Assembly: GCF_004614195.1 (NCBI RefSeq)
Contig: NZ_SPUM01000031.1
Coordinates: 1 to 64,000, forward strand
Origin: Massilia horti
GTDB taxonomy: Bacteria > Pseudomonadota > Gammaproteobacteria > Burkholderiales > Burkholderiaceae_D
Reading direction: 5' to 3'
Length of the DNA stretch: 64,000 bases
Shown: one piece after another, positions 28,958 to 36,890 of the stretch
How positions within the stretch are numbered: the first letter of the stretch is position 1
Layout: the number at the start of each line of letters is the position of its first letter
The notes under the pieces: generated by a model
The model's input: the letters and a program-made list of their open reading frames with translations, nothing else
Database searches by the model: none
What the model was told of the DNA's origin: nothing
Made by a program: the position numbers and the translations under genes

Positions 28958-29414
28958 ATCGCTGGCGCTGGCGGCGTGCCTGCTGGGTGCGCAGGCGCAG
29001 GCCGGGGAATCGCTGTGCCAGGCTGGCGAGCCGATCGTGTTTTCCTGCCACATCGGCAACAAGACCGTGTCGCTGTGCCGGCCATCGTCAGCGCAACACG
29101 AACTGCTCTACCGCTTTGGCACCCCCAAAAAAATCGAGCTCGCCCACCCCGGACCGGGCGCGCGCACCGCAAGTCCCCCTTTCGAGACCGCGACCACGCC
29201 ACTGGTCGGCGGCGGCGTCACCACCGTCACGTTCCGGCGCGGCCAATACCAGTACAGCGTCTACAGCAAGACCAGCAGCAATAACGGCACACCGGAATTC
29301 GAGGACGGCGTGATCGTTTCGCGTAACGGCGCACCGCTCAAGACCATGGTCTGCGACGACGGCGGCGAAGGATTCCGCGAACGCCTGGACTGGGTGCCGA
29401 AAGCCCGGAAATGA
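28929..29414 (+). CDS. Small exported protein of unknown function, partner of the GH19 enzyme
   Basis: The start is TTG 28929, chosen because GGGAGG at 28917-28922 sits six bases upstream and the resulting N-terminus (RESRQQWVRSLALAACLLGAQAQA) is a textbook signal peptide cleaved before GESLC. In the 161-residue product the mature part has cysteines in SLCQAG, FSCHIGNKTVSLC and a later MVCDDGGEG. The first 29 bases overlap the end of the GH19 gene in another frame, so translation is coupled. I do not recognise a named family. The pairing of an unsignalled muramidase with a periplasmic protein resembles effector-immunity or lysozyme-inhibitor pairs; this is inference. Confidence 0.75.
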   Translation: MRESRQQWVRSLALAACLLGAQAQAGESLCQAGEPIVFSCHIGNKTVSLCRPSSAQHELLYRFGTPKKIELAHPGPGARTASPPFETATTPLVGGGVTTVTFRRGQYQYSVYSKTSSNNGTPEFEDGVIVSRNGAPLKTMVCDDGGEGFRERLDWVPKARK

Positions 29415-29475
29415 TGGCTATCTCACCGCTAAGTGGCGTTTAGCGCATCCCAACGGACTGACCCGCGGCGTATCC

Positions 29476-29669
29476 CGTAGGGTGTGCAGCTTTGCTGCGC
29501 ACGCGGATTGTGCACACCGCCAGCGTTTCAGCCAACAGGCCCCGGGACGGTCGCGATGAAGGCGAGGTGCCGAGCACCTGTCCGCACGCGGTTACCACAT
29601 CCTGACTTACGGCTGCTGCTTCTCTGCGCTACTTTCGCGAACCGCGTGCGCACAGGTGCGCACCCTACG
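29476..29669. repeat. Palindromic intergenic repeat, inverted pair with an extra middle unit
   Basis: A degenerate left unit (cgtagggtgtgcagctttgc, then gcgcacgcgg) starts at 29476. A partial unit gcacctgtccgcacgcggtt lies near 29575, and a well-preserved right unit (accgcgtgcgcacaggtgcg then caccctacg) ends at 29669. The element occupies most of the 339-base gap between the exported-protein gene (ends 29414) and the gene starting at 29754. I see no other feature in that gap. Confidence 0.75.
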
Positions 29670-29753
29670 ACCGTGGAGGCGCTCGCGGTGCCGGTCATGA
29701 CCGAGGCCGGCAAGACGGTCCTTTTTACCGGGAACAAGTAGTATCATTACTAC

Positions 29754-30263
29754 ATGATTCCCGCTCACGAAGCGCTCCCGCCCCCGCTGTTCGATGCCGA
29801 ACTCGCCGCCTTCATGCAGGGCGGCATTTCGCTGAACATCGGTTCCTGCGGCCCTGACCGCCGGCCCAGCGTCGCCCGCGCCTTCGGCTGCCGCATCGCG
29901 GCGGACCGGCGCCAGGTGCGCATGCTGGTGTCAAGCTCGCACGCGGCGCAGGTACTGGCCCACGTGCGCGCGACCGGCGTTCTGGCGGCGGTGTTCAGCG
30001 AACCGTCGACTTACCGCACGGTGCAGCTCAAAGGCGTCGACGCCACAGTCGAACCGGCCACGCCCGAGGACCTGGCCGCAGTGGCCGCCTGCCGCGCCGG
30101 CTTTGTCGCCGAACTCGAACCGCTCGGCTATGCACCAGACATGGTGCGCGCGCTGCTGGGCTGCCCGGACGCCGACATCGTCGCGGTACGCTTTACGCCC
30201 TCGGCCGCTTTTTCGCAGACGCCGGGGCCGGACGCCGGGCGCGCACTGGGTGTGGCTTCATGA
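29754..30263 (+). CDS. Pyridoxamine 5'-phosphate oxidase-like FMN-binding split-barrel protein
   Basis: The 169-residue protein has the split-barrel pattern of the PPOX-like superfamily: SLNIGSCGPDRRPSVARAFG (about residues 26-45) is the first flavin-binding strand pair, followed by VRMLVSSSHAAQVLAHVRATG and TVQLKGVDATVEPA. Such proteins bind FMN, F420 or haem and catalyse redox or degradative reactions; the substrate is not readable from sequence. Its stop overlaps the start of the next gene by four bases, and that gene encodes a second split barrel, so the two are translationally coupled. Confidence 0.75.
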   Translation: MIPAHEALPPPLFDAELAAFMQGGISLNIGSCGPDRRPSVARAFGCRIAADRRQVRMLVSSSHAAQVLAHVRATGVLAAVFSEPSTYRTVQLKGVDATVEPATPEDLAAVAACRAGFVAELEPLGYAPDMVRALLGCPDADIVAVRFTPSAAFSQTPGPDAGRALGVAS

Positions 30264-31582
30264 AGCTCGATGCCATCCGCGGCTGCTTCGAAGGGGTGGT
30301 CCCCGGCACCATGGCAACCGCCAGCCTGGATGGCACGCCGAATGTCTCCTACCTGTCCCAGGTGCAGTTCGTCGACGGCGACCATGTCGCCCTGACCTAC
30401 CAGTTCTTCAACAAGACCCGCGCCAACCTGCTGGCCAACCCGCACGCGGTGCTGGCGGTGGTCGATCCGGTCACCGCCGCGCATTACCGCCTGAGCCTCG
30501 AATTCCTGCGCACCGAAACCGCCGGCCCGCTGTTCGAGAGCATGAAGGCCAAGCTGGCGGGCATCGCTTCGCACGTGGGTATGAGCGGCGTGTTCCAGCT
30601 GCTGGGGGCCGACGTGTTCCGCGTCCACGCGCTTGAACAGGTCCCTGGCTGCACCCTGCCCGCGCAGCCGGAGCGCAACCTGCTGTCGGCGCTGCGCCGC
30701 ACGCTCGATCGCATCCGCGCCCAGCGCGACCTGGAACAGCTGCTGGCCGACACGCTCGAAGCGCTCGCCGTCGAATGGGACATTGGCCACGCGATGGCGC
30801 TGCTGTATGACGCACCCGGCCAGCGCCTGTACACGCTGGCCAGCCGAGGCTACGAGGTGTCGGGTGTCGGCTCCGAGATTGCGCTGGGCGACGGCGTGAT
30901 CGGCGTGGCCGCGCGCGAGCGCACGCCGATCCGCATCAGCCACATGAGCTCCGAGTACGCTTACAACCGCACGATCCGCGACAACGCGCAAAACAAGGGG
31001 TTGGACGCGCTCGAGACCGCGATCCCGCTACCGGGTCTGCGGCAGTCGCGCAGCCAGCTCGCCGTGCCGATGGTGGCCGCCGATCGCCTGATCGGGGTGC
31101 TGTACGTCGAAAGTCCGCTCGACTTGCGTTTCACCTACGACGACGAAGACGCGCTGGTTGCGCTGGCGGCGCAGCTGGCATTGACCATCCACCTGCTGCA
31201 GTCGGCGCCAGACACGCCGGATGACGGCCAGTGCCCCGCCGGCGAAACCACCAGGGCGCCCGGCGAACCGATCGCGGTGTGCCACTATCCCGAAAACGAC
31301 AGCGTGTTCCTGGACGACGAATATCTGATCAAGGGCGTGGCAGGTTCGATCTTCATGGCCCTGGTGCGCGACCACCTGGAAAGCGGGCGCAGCGAATTCT
31401 CGAACCGCGCTCTGCGGCTCGATCCGCGCGTGCGCCTGCCCGACCTGTCGGACAACCTCGAGGCGCGCTTGCTGCTGCTCTCGCGCCGCTTGGCCGAGCG
31501 CGACGCCGGGGTGCGCATCGAAAAGACCGGCCGCGGGCGCTTTCGCCTCCACGCGCAGCGCCCCTTGCTGCTGATTTCTTAA
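30260..31582 (+). CDS. Split-barrel (PPOX-like) – GAF – winged-helix fusion protein
   Basis: The 440-residue protein has three parts. Residues about 1-130 form a second PPOX-like split barrel (GTMATASLDGTPNVSYLSQV, ALTYQFFNKTRANL). Residues about 150-315 form a GAF sensor domain (GDGVIGVAARERTPIRISHM, LAVPMVAADRLIGVLYVESP). The last 90 residues (VFLDDEYLIKGVAGSIF to FRLHAQRPLLLI) resemble a winged-helix DNA-binding module of the kind seen at the ends of some regulators. No signal peptide or membrane segment is seen. The architecture suggests a cytoplasmic flavin- or redox-linked sensor, perhaps a regulator. Assignment of the C-terminal domain is tentative. Confidence 0.75.
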   Translation: MKLDAIRGCFEGVVPGTMATASLDGTPNVSYLSQVQFVDGDHVALTYQFFNKTRANLLANPHAVLAVVDPVTAAHYRLSLEFLRTETAGPLFESMKAKLAGIASHVGMSGVFQLLGADVFRVHALEQVPGCTLPAQPERNLLSALRRTLDRIRAQRDLEQLLADTLEALAVEWDIGHAMALLYDAPGQRLYTLASRGYEVSGVGSEIALGDGVIGVAARERTPIRISHMSSEYAYNRTIRDNAQNKGLDALETAIPLPGLRQSRSQLAVPMVAADRLIGVLYVESPLDLRFTYDDEDALVALAAQLALTIHLLQSAPDTPDDGQCPAGETTRAPGEPIAVCHYPENDSVFLDDEYLIKGVAGSIFMALVRDHLESGRSEFSNRALRLDPRVRLPDLSDNLEARLLLLSRRLAERDAGVRIEKTGRGRFRLHAQRPLLLIS

Positions 31583-31707
31583 AATTTTGCTCAGCAAATC
31601 CTAAAAAAACCTTAAGCGAACAATTGGTGATTTTTTGACGGCGAACGCGCCCTAGAATGCGTCTCTCTCTCGAACTTTCCCCATCAACCGCTTCAAGGAG
31701 CTGTAAC

Positions 31708-32112
31708 ATGCAAACCACTCAAACCGCCCCGCTTACGCTGTCCACAGCGGGCGTCATCTGGATCAAGCTGGCCGTGCTGTACCTGGTGATCGGCATCGCG
31801 CTGGGCATCGCCATGGGCGCCAGCCAGAACTTCACGCTGCGCCCGGTGCACGCCCACATCAACCTGATCGGCTGGACCACCTTCGGCCTGGCCGGCCTGA
31901 TCTACAGCCTGTTCCCGAAGGCCGGCGAAAGCTTGCTCGCCAAGGCGCACTTCTGGCTGCTGAACCTGGCCATGCCGGTGATGATGGTCGCGCTCAGCCT
32001 GCTGTTGCTCGGCCGCCCGCAGGTCGAGCCGATCCTGGCCGCTTCGCAAATCGTGATTGCGCTGGGCGTGCTCGCGTTTGCGGTCAACCTGTTCGTCAAC
32101 ATCAAGCGCTGA
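31708..32112 (+). CDS. Small haem-copper-oxidase-subunit-I-like membrane protein
   Basis: The 134-residue protein has four hydrophobic helices (about residues 12-32, 45-65, 75-95 and 100-125). Helix 2 contains RPVHAHINLIGWTTFGLAGL, the HAHxNLxGW motif of the haem-ligand region in the nitric-oxide-reductase/cbb3 branch of haem-copper oxidases. It is far too short to be a full oxidase subunit. The start ATG 31708 has AAGGAG eight bases upstream. Its last 11 bases overlap the convergent LysR gene. The function is unknown; it may bind haem or act in oxidase assembly or nitric oxide sensing. Confidence 0.7.
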   Translation: MQTTQTAPLTLSTAGVIWIKLAVLYLVIGIALGIAMGASQNFTLRPVHAHINLIGWTTFGLAGLIYSLFPKAGESLLAKAHFWLLNLAMPVMMVALSLLLLGRPQVEPILAASQIVIALGVLAFAVNLFVNIKR

Positions 32113-33016
32113 GCGCGCCGGCCTGGGCGATTTCCTCGACCCGGTCGCGCAGCCAGCGCTGGGCCGGATCGCTTTGGGCTCTGGGATGCCAGCCCATCTG
32201 CAGTGGAAGCACGCCTGCCTCGAGCGGCGACGCCTGCACCGCGACGCGGTCGCCAAGCCGCTGCGCCAGCCGCGCCGGGACCGTGGCAACCAGGTCGGTC
32301 TGCCCGACCAGCTGCACCGCCAGCAGAAAGCTGGGGACCGACGCCGCGACCCGCCTGCTCCTGCCCGCCTTCTGCAATGTCTTGTCCACGTACCCGGCGA
32401 CGCTTTCGGCATCGGGCGAAACGACCACGTGCTCCAGGTGGCAGAAAGCGTCCAGGTCGAGCGGGCACGCGGTTGCCGGATGGGCGCGCCGCAGCAGGCA
32501 CACGAGGCGCTCGTCGTACAGGTCGCGCCGTTTGAGCACGGGCGGCATCGCCTGTGGCGGAGCCAGGATCAGGTCAAGTTCTCCGCTGGCGAGCTGCTCG
32601 CCCAGCCGTGCCGGATCCAGGTCCTGGACCTCGATGCGCAGGCCCGGCGCGATGGCGTGCAAGCGTGCGATCAGCGGCGCGCACAGGGCTACCTGGGCCG
32701 ATTCGCTGGCGGCGATGAAGAACGTCTCGTGGGTGGTCGCCGCGTCGAACGGCTGGTGCTGCGCCACCAGGCTGCCCAATTGGGCGAGCAGCTGGCGCAG
32801 CGGCGCCTGCAGGACGAGCGCACGCTCGGTCAGGGCCATGGCGCGGCCATAAGGCACCAATAACGGGTCACGCATCAGTTCGCGCAGGCGGGCGATCCGG
32901 TCCCACATCTCGGGCTCGGACAGCGACAGGCGGCGCGCCGCCTTTGCCACGTCGCGTTCGGCCAGCAGCAGGTCGAGCGTGACGAGCAGGTTCAGGTCGA
33001 TGCGGCTCAGGTCCAT
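32102..33016 (-). CDS. LysR-family transcriptional regulator
   Basis: The 304-residue regulator has an N-terminal winged helix-turn-helix beginning MDLSRIDLNLLVTLDLLLAE, with VAKAARRLSLSEPEMWDRIARL as the recognition region (quoted core AKAARRLSLSEPEMWDRIA). A periplasmic-binding-like effector domain follows (residues about 90-295). The DLNLL start and LLVPYGRAMALTERA resemble the NodD/LinR-type branch. No adjacent divergent target gene is obvious: upstream lies corA in the same direction, and downstream the convergent oxidase-like gene overlaps its end by 11 bases. The target and ligand are unknown. Confidence 0.9.
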   Translation of the reverse strand: MDLSRIDLNLLVTLDLLLAERDVAKAARRLSLSEPEMWDRIARLRELMRDPLLVPYGRAMALTERALVLQAPLRQLLAQLGSLVAQHQPFDAATTHETFFIAASESAQVALCAPLIARLHAIAPGLRIEVQDLDPARLGEQLASGELDLILAPPQAMPPVLKRRDLYDERLVCLLRRAHPATACPLDLDAFCHLEHVVVSPDAESVAGYVDKTLQKAGRSRRVAASVPSFLLAVQLVGQTDLVATVPARLAQRLGDRVAVQASPLEAGVLPLQMGWHPRAQSDPAQRWLRDRVEEIAQAGALSA

Positions 33017-33080
33017 TTTCAGCGAAGGGCGCGTGCCCCGTGAGTGCCCACTATACGCCGCCAGCCGGCAGCGGCGGCGC

Positions 33081-33100
33081 TGCGCTGCGCTGCGCTGCGC
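33081..33100. repeat. Short tandem repeat (TGCGC)x4
   Basis: Four perfect TGCGC copies lie directly before the corA stop codon on the minus-strand side, in the 85-base gap between corA and the LysR gene. This is slippage-prone simple sequence. Being outside both reading frames, a length change would not frameshift either gene. Confidence 0.8.
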
Positions 33101-33101
33101 G

Positions 33102-34064
33102 TTACTTGAGCCAGCCGCGCCGGCGGAAATACCAGAACGGGGCGATCGCGCTGGACACCATCAGCACCCAGGCCCACGCATAACCGTAGCCCCAATCCAG
33201 CTCAGGCATGACCTTGAAGTTCATGCCGTACACGCTGGCGATCAGGGTCGGCGGCAGGAAGGCGACCGACGCCACGGAGAAGATCTTGATGATCTTGTTC
33301 TGGTTGATGTTGATGAAGCCGACCGTGGCATCCATCAGGAAGTTAATCTTATCGAACAGGAAGGAGGTGTGGCCGTCGAGCGACTCGATGTCGCGCAGGA
33401 TCTGGCGCGCCTCCTCGAACTGTTCCGAATTGAGCAGGCGCCCGCGCATCAGGAAGCTGACCGCGCGCCGCGTGTCCATCATGTTGCGGCGGATGCGGCC
33501 GTTCAGGTCTTCCTCGTGCGCAATCGCGTTCAGCGCCGCGGCCGCGTCCTGGTCGGTGAATTCCTTTTGCAGCACGCGCTCGCTGACCTCCTCCAGGCTC
33601 TCGTAAATCCCCTCCAGCGCGTCCGCCGAATATTCGGCGTCGGTCGCATACAGGTCGAGCAGCACGTCCATGTAGTCCTCGATCGACCCCGGGCGCGAAC
33701 GGGCGCGCAGGCGCACCAGGCGGAACACCGGCAGGTCGTCGGTGTGCATCGAGAACAGCACCTTCCTGGCCAGGATGAACGCCACGGTCACGATGCGCGA
33801 GCCCTCGTCTTCTTCCAGCAGGAAGTCGGTGCGCAGGTGCAGGTCGCCGTTTTCGGCTTCGTAGTAGCGGGCCGAGGCCTCGATGTCCGACACCTCGTCC
33901 TCGCCCGGCAGCAGCACGCCATAGATCGCCTTGACCCAGGCCCGCTCTTCATCGGTCGGGTCGGTGAGGTCGACCCAGACCGGAATGACATTCTCAAGAT
34001 CCTCGCGCGTGGCGATCGGTACCTGGTTCAGTCGGCCATTTTGTAGGACAAATACATTGATCAT
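33102..34064 (-). CDS. corA: CorA-family magnesium/cobalt transporter
   Basis: The 320-residue protein has a large cytoplasmic N-terminal funnel domain and two C-terminal membrane helices (about residues 255-280 and 295-315). The pore signature YGMNF closes the first helix, as in all CorA Mg2+ channels. The start at 34064 gives MINVFVLQNGRLNQ; a longer frame to 34127 adds 21 Arg-rich residues. The gene is monocistronic. The related ZntB exporters also have GMN-type loops, but the sequence reads as the CorA/MgtE-type importer. Confidence 0.92.
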   Translation of the reverse strand: MINVFVLQNGRLNQVPIATREDLENVIPVWVDLTDPTDEERAWVKAIYGVLLPGEDEVSDIEASARYYEAENGDLHLRTDFLLEEDEGSRIVTVAFILARKVLFSMHTDDLPVFRLVRLRARSRPGSIEDYMDVLLDLYATDAEYSADALEGIYESLEEVSERVLQKEFTDQDAAAALNAIAHEEDLNGRIRRNMMDTRRAVSFLMRGRLLNSEQFEEARQILRDIESLDGHTSFLFDKINFLMDATVGFININQNKIIKIFSVASVAFLPPTLIASVYGMNFKVMPELDWGYGYAWAWVLMVSSAIAPFWYFRRRGWLK

Positions 34065-34219
34065 GCGCTCTTTTCTTGGCCGGATTCGAAAAGCGCAAGT
34101 GTACCTGTAAGCCATGAGCCCGGCCACCCCGAAACAACACTTTTGTCGTCCGGCAGCCGAATTTTCGACGAATGTTCCGTGAGCCAGAACGGGGGCGATT
34201 CCCGTCCTGGCGGTCCGGC

Positions 34220-35233
34220 CTATCGCGCTTCGTGCACCTTGCGCAGGAAGTCCAGCACCTCGTCGCTGATGCCGCTGCCCATGCGCAGAATCGGCTCACA
34301 TTTGTTGGCCCGGCGGAACTGTTCGGTAGCCTCCGGCGTGGGGCCGACCATGTCCAGGAACAGCTCGCCCCATTGCCGGGCCAGTTCCTTTGCCTCGGGC
34401 AGCGATGGCGCCACCCGGCGCCGAATGGCGTCGTGCACGCGCTCGCCCAGCGCCACCCATTCGCCGCCGCGCGCCGCGTGGTGCCTGCGCATCCGTTCGA
34501 TCACATCCGGCGCCAGGTATTTGGCCCACACATCGAACTTCAGTTCGCCGATCGCTGTCCGGACGTAATCCATCAGCGCCGGCGTGAGCCCGAATTCGTG
34601 CTCGGCGGCTTGCGGGTGGCGCGCGACCATTGAGGTCAGGCGCAACATGAAGGCGTGGTTGCCGCCGCTGTCGTGCTCCAGCCGCTCGAGCCAGCGCAGC
34701 GCGAACGCCTTGGCCTCGGGCGCGGACGGCGCCACCCCCGTGTCCATCAGCTGCTGCGCCTGCCCCACCATCCGCTTCCATTCGGCCTGCAGGCCAGGAT
34801 CGCGGTACAACGGCAGTTGCTCCAGCTCGTCTTTCGTGAAGTGTTTTTCGTACATTGTCATCTGCTCCAGTGTGGTTAGCCAGGTGGACAGATCCGGCTC
34901 TTCACCCTCGGCCAGCTGTTGCCGCAATTGCAGCAGCAGCTCGTGCATGTGCGCCGCCTGTGCGATCTGGCGCTCGAGCGTGGAAAGCTGGCGTTCGACG
35001 ATTTTCAGGGCCGAAGCTTCCGGACTGTCCAGGTACTTGCCGATGTCGGAAAGCGCCATGCCGAAGCCACGCAGAGCCTGGATCTGCTGCAGGCGGGCGA
35101 CGTCCTGGCGGTTGTAAAGCCGATAACCGGCATCGGATCGCGCAGAAGGCCGGAGCAGGCCGATGCTGTCGTAGTGATGCAGCGTGCGTACCGTCAGGTG
35201 CGCGCGTGCGGCAAGCTCTCCCACTTTCAACAT
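34220..35233 (-). CDS. MerR-family regulator with duplicated TipAS-like C-terminal domain
   Basis: The 337-residue protein has a MerR helix-turn-helix (residues 1-70: MLKVGELAARAHLTVRTLHH, YDSIGLLRPSARSDAGYRLY) and a dimerisation coiled coil to about 120. It then has two tandem TipAS-like alpha-helical modules. EWKRMVGQAQQLMDTGVAPS..PEAKAFA in the first is echoed by EWVALGERVHDAIRRRVAPS..PEAKELA in the second. TipAS domains bind antibiotics or hydrophobic ligands and switch on resistance genes. The start ATG 35233 has AAGGAG seven bases upstream. No target gene is evident beside it. Confidence 0.87.
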   Translation of the reverse strand: MLKVGELAARAHLTVRTLHHYDSIGLLRPSARSDAGYRLYNRQDVARLQQIQALRGFGMALSDIGKYLDSPEASALKIVERQLSTLERQIAQAAHMHELLLQLRQQLAEGEEPDLSTWLTTLEQMTMYEKHFTKDELEQLPLYRDPGLQAEWKRMVGQAQQLMDTGVAPSAPEAKAFALRWLERLEHDSGGNHAFMLRLTSMVARHPQAAEHEFGLTPALMDYVRTAIGELKFDVWAKYLAPDVIERMRRHHAARGGEWVALGERVHDAIRRRVAPSLPEAKELARQWGELFLDMVGPTPEATEQFRRANKCEPILRMGSGISDEVLDFLRKVHEAR

Positions 35234-35334
35234 CGGTCCACTCCTTTCTTCATGCGTGGCTGCACTGTCGGCCCTCACGCGGCGTGAGGGTCAAGCGTTT
35301 TGTACGTTATGCAGAAGGGAAAGCTGCCTTGCCC

Positions 35335-36069
35335 TTACGGCAGGTCGGCAAAGTTCATTCGGTGCAGGATCACCGCGGTGCGGCGCGCCAGGTAATTGGT
35401 CTGGCGGTGCGTGTCGTAATAGCGGGGATTGGGCAGCATGACGGCCAGCCGCGCCGCCTGCGCCGGGGTCAGGTTGGCGGCCGACGTACGGAAATAGTGG
35501 CGCGCCGCGGCCTCCGCCCCGAATACCCCGCGGCCGAACTCGACCACGTTCAGGTACACCTCGAGGATGCGCTCCTTGCTCAGCACCGCTTCCAGCATGT
35601 AGGTGATGATCAGCTCCTGCCCCTTGCGCACGTAGCTGCGATAGCCTGACAGGAACAGGTTCTTGGCCAGCTGCTGGGTGATGGTGGAGCCGCCGCCCAC
35701 CACCTTGTGCCTGCGGTTGTTGCGCTCGTAGGCTTTCTCGAGCGCGTCCCAGTCGACGCCCGCATGGTCGGTGAAATTGGCGTCTTCCGACGCGATCACC
35801 GCGCGCTTGAGGTTGTTCGAAATGCGGTTGTACGGCACCCACTGCTGTTCCAGCCTGGCATTGGGTTTGGTTTCGCGCAGCGCCGCCAGTTGCTGGCGCA
35901 TCATGCTGGTCGAGGACGGATTGAAGTACGACCACCAGCAAATCTGCAGGAAAAAGTAAGCCTGGAGCAGCAGCAAGGCGAGCAGCGGACCGAGGATGAT
36001 CCACTTGAGCCAGCGGCGGCCCGACTTGGCTTTGACGGGCCGGGCCGCGACAGCGTGCGCCGCTGTCAT
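35335..36069 (-). CDS. mtgA: Monofunctional biosynthetic peptidoglycan transglycosylase
   Basis: MtgA (GT51) polymerises lipid II into glycan strands at the inner membrane. The 244-residue protein has one N-terminal membrane anchor (about residues 22-45), then the GT51 motifs ASEDANFTDHAGVD (catalytic Glu), GGSTITQQLAKNLFLS and KERILEVYLNVVEFG. Its start overlaps the aroE stop by four bases, and aroE overlaps the tonB-like gene, so these three form one leftward operon. Confidence 0.95.
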   Translation of the reverse strand: MTAAHAVAARPVKAKSGRRWLKWIILGPLLALLLLQAYFFLQICWWSYFNPSSTSMMRQQLAALRETKPNARLEQQWVPYNRISNNLKRAVIASEDANFTDHAGVDWDALEKAYERNNRRHKVVGGGSTITQQLAKNLFLSGYRSYVRKGQELIITYMLEAVLSKERILEVYLNVVEFGRGVFGAEAAARHYFRTSAANLTPAQAARLAVMLPNPRYYDTHRQTNYLARRTAVILHRMNFADLP

Positions 36070-36890
36070 GACTGGCTGCGCATTGCTTTGAGAAGCTCGC
36101 CAGTTTCCGGACGCACGCCGCGCCAGAGCGCAAACGCTTCCGCCGCCTGCTCGACCAGCATGCCCAGTCCGTCACGGGTGGTCGCGCCGTGCTTTGATGC
36201 GAACTCCATGAAGACGGTCGGCTTGTCCGCGTACATCATGTCCAGCGCCAGCGTGTCCTTGGAAAAAGCCGACGCGGGCACCGGCGGCAGCTCGGCCGCC
36301 AGGCTGGCCGAAGTGGCATTGATGATGACGTCGAACGGTCCGGCGATGTCTTCGAAGCCGGTGGCGCGCACCTGGTCCGCACGCTCGGCATGCTGCCCGA
36401 ACTGCTGCGCCAGCGAATCAGCCGTGGCGCGGGTGCGGTTGGCGATCACGATACAGTGCGGCCGCTCGCGCAGGATCGGCAACAGCGCGCCGCGCGCCGC
36501 GCCGCCCGCGCCGAGAATCAGCACGCGCTTGTCCTGCAGCGACACGCCCGCATTCTTCACGATGTCGGCCACCAAACCGGGGCCGTCGGTATTGTCTCCA
36601 AAGATTTGGCCGTCCGCAAAGCGCAGCGTGTTGACCGCGCCGGCCGCGCGCGCGCGGTCCGACAGCACGGTGGCCAGTTGCGCCGCCTGCAGCTTGAACG
36701 GCACAGTCACGTTGGCGCCCTTGTAGCCTTCAGCGACCAGCCGCTGGATGGTCTCGGCGAAGCCGTCCACCGGGGCCAGGCAGCGCTCATAGCTGATGTC
36801 CTGGCCGGTCTGGGCGGCAAAGCGGGTGTGGATTTCCGGGGACCGGCTGTGGGCGATCGGGTTTCCGATCACGCAATATTTTTCGCTCAT
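36066..36890 (-). CDS. aroE: Shikimate dehydrogenase
   Basis: AroE reduces 3-dehydroshikimate to shikimate with NADPH. The 274-residue protein starts MSEKYCVIGNPIAHSRSPEI and has the catalytic Lys in GANVTVPFK, the Asp in DNTDGPG and the Rossmann loop LGAGGAARGAL. The start overlaps the stop of the tonB-like gene by four bases; the end overlaps mtgA. This aroE-mtgA pairing is common in betaproteobacteria. Confidence 0.96.
   Translation of the reverse strand: MSEKYCVIGNPIAHSRSPEIHTRFAAQTGQDISYERCLAPVDGFAETIQRLVAEGYKGANVTVPFKLQAAQLATVLSDRARAAGAVNTLRFADGQIFGDNTDGPGLVADIVKNAGVSLQDKRVLILGAGGAARGALLPILRERPHCIVIANRTRATADSLAQQFGQHAERADQVRATGFEDIAGPFDVIINATSASLAAELPPVPASAFSKDTLALDMMYADKPTVFMEFASKHGATTRDGLGMLVEQAAEAFALWRGVRPETGELLKAMRSQS

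Noticed and set aside
33081..33100. (TGCGC)x4 as a phase-variation switch
   Set aside because: It lies outside both flanking coding frames, so copy-number change would not switch either protein; a promoter effect cannot be argued from the sequence.
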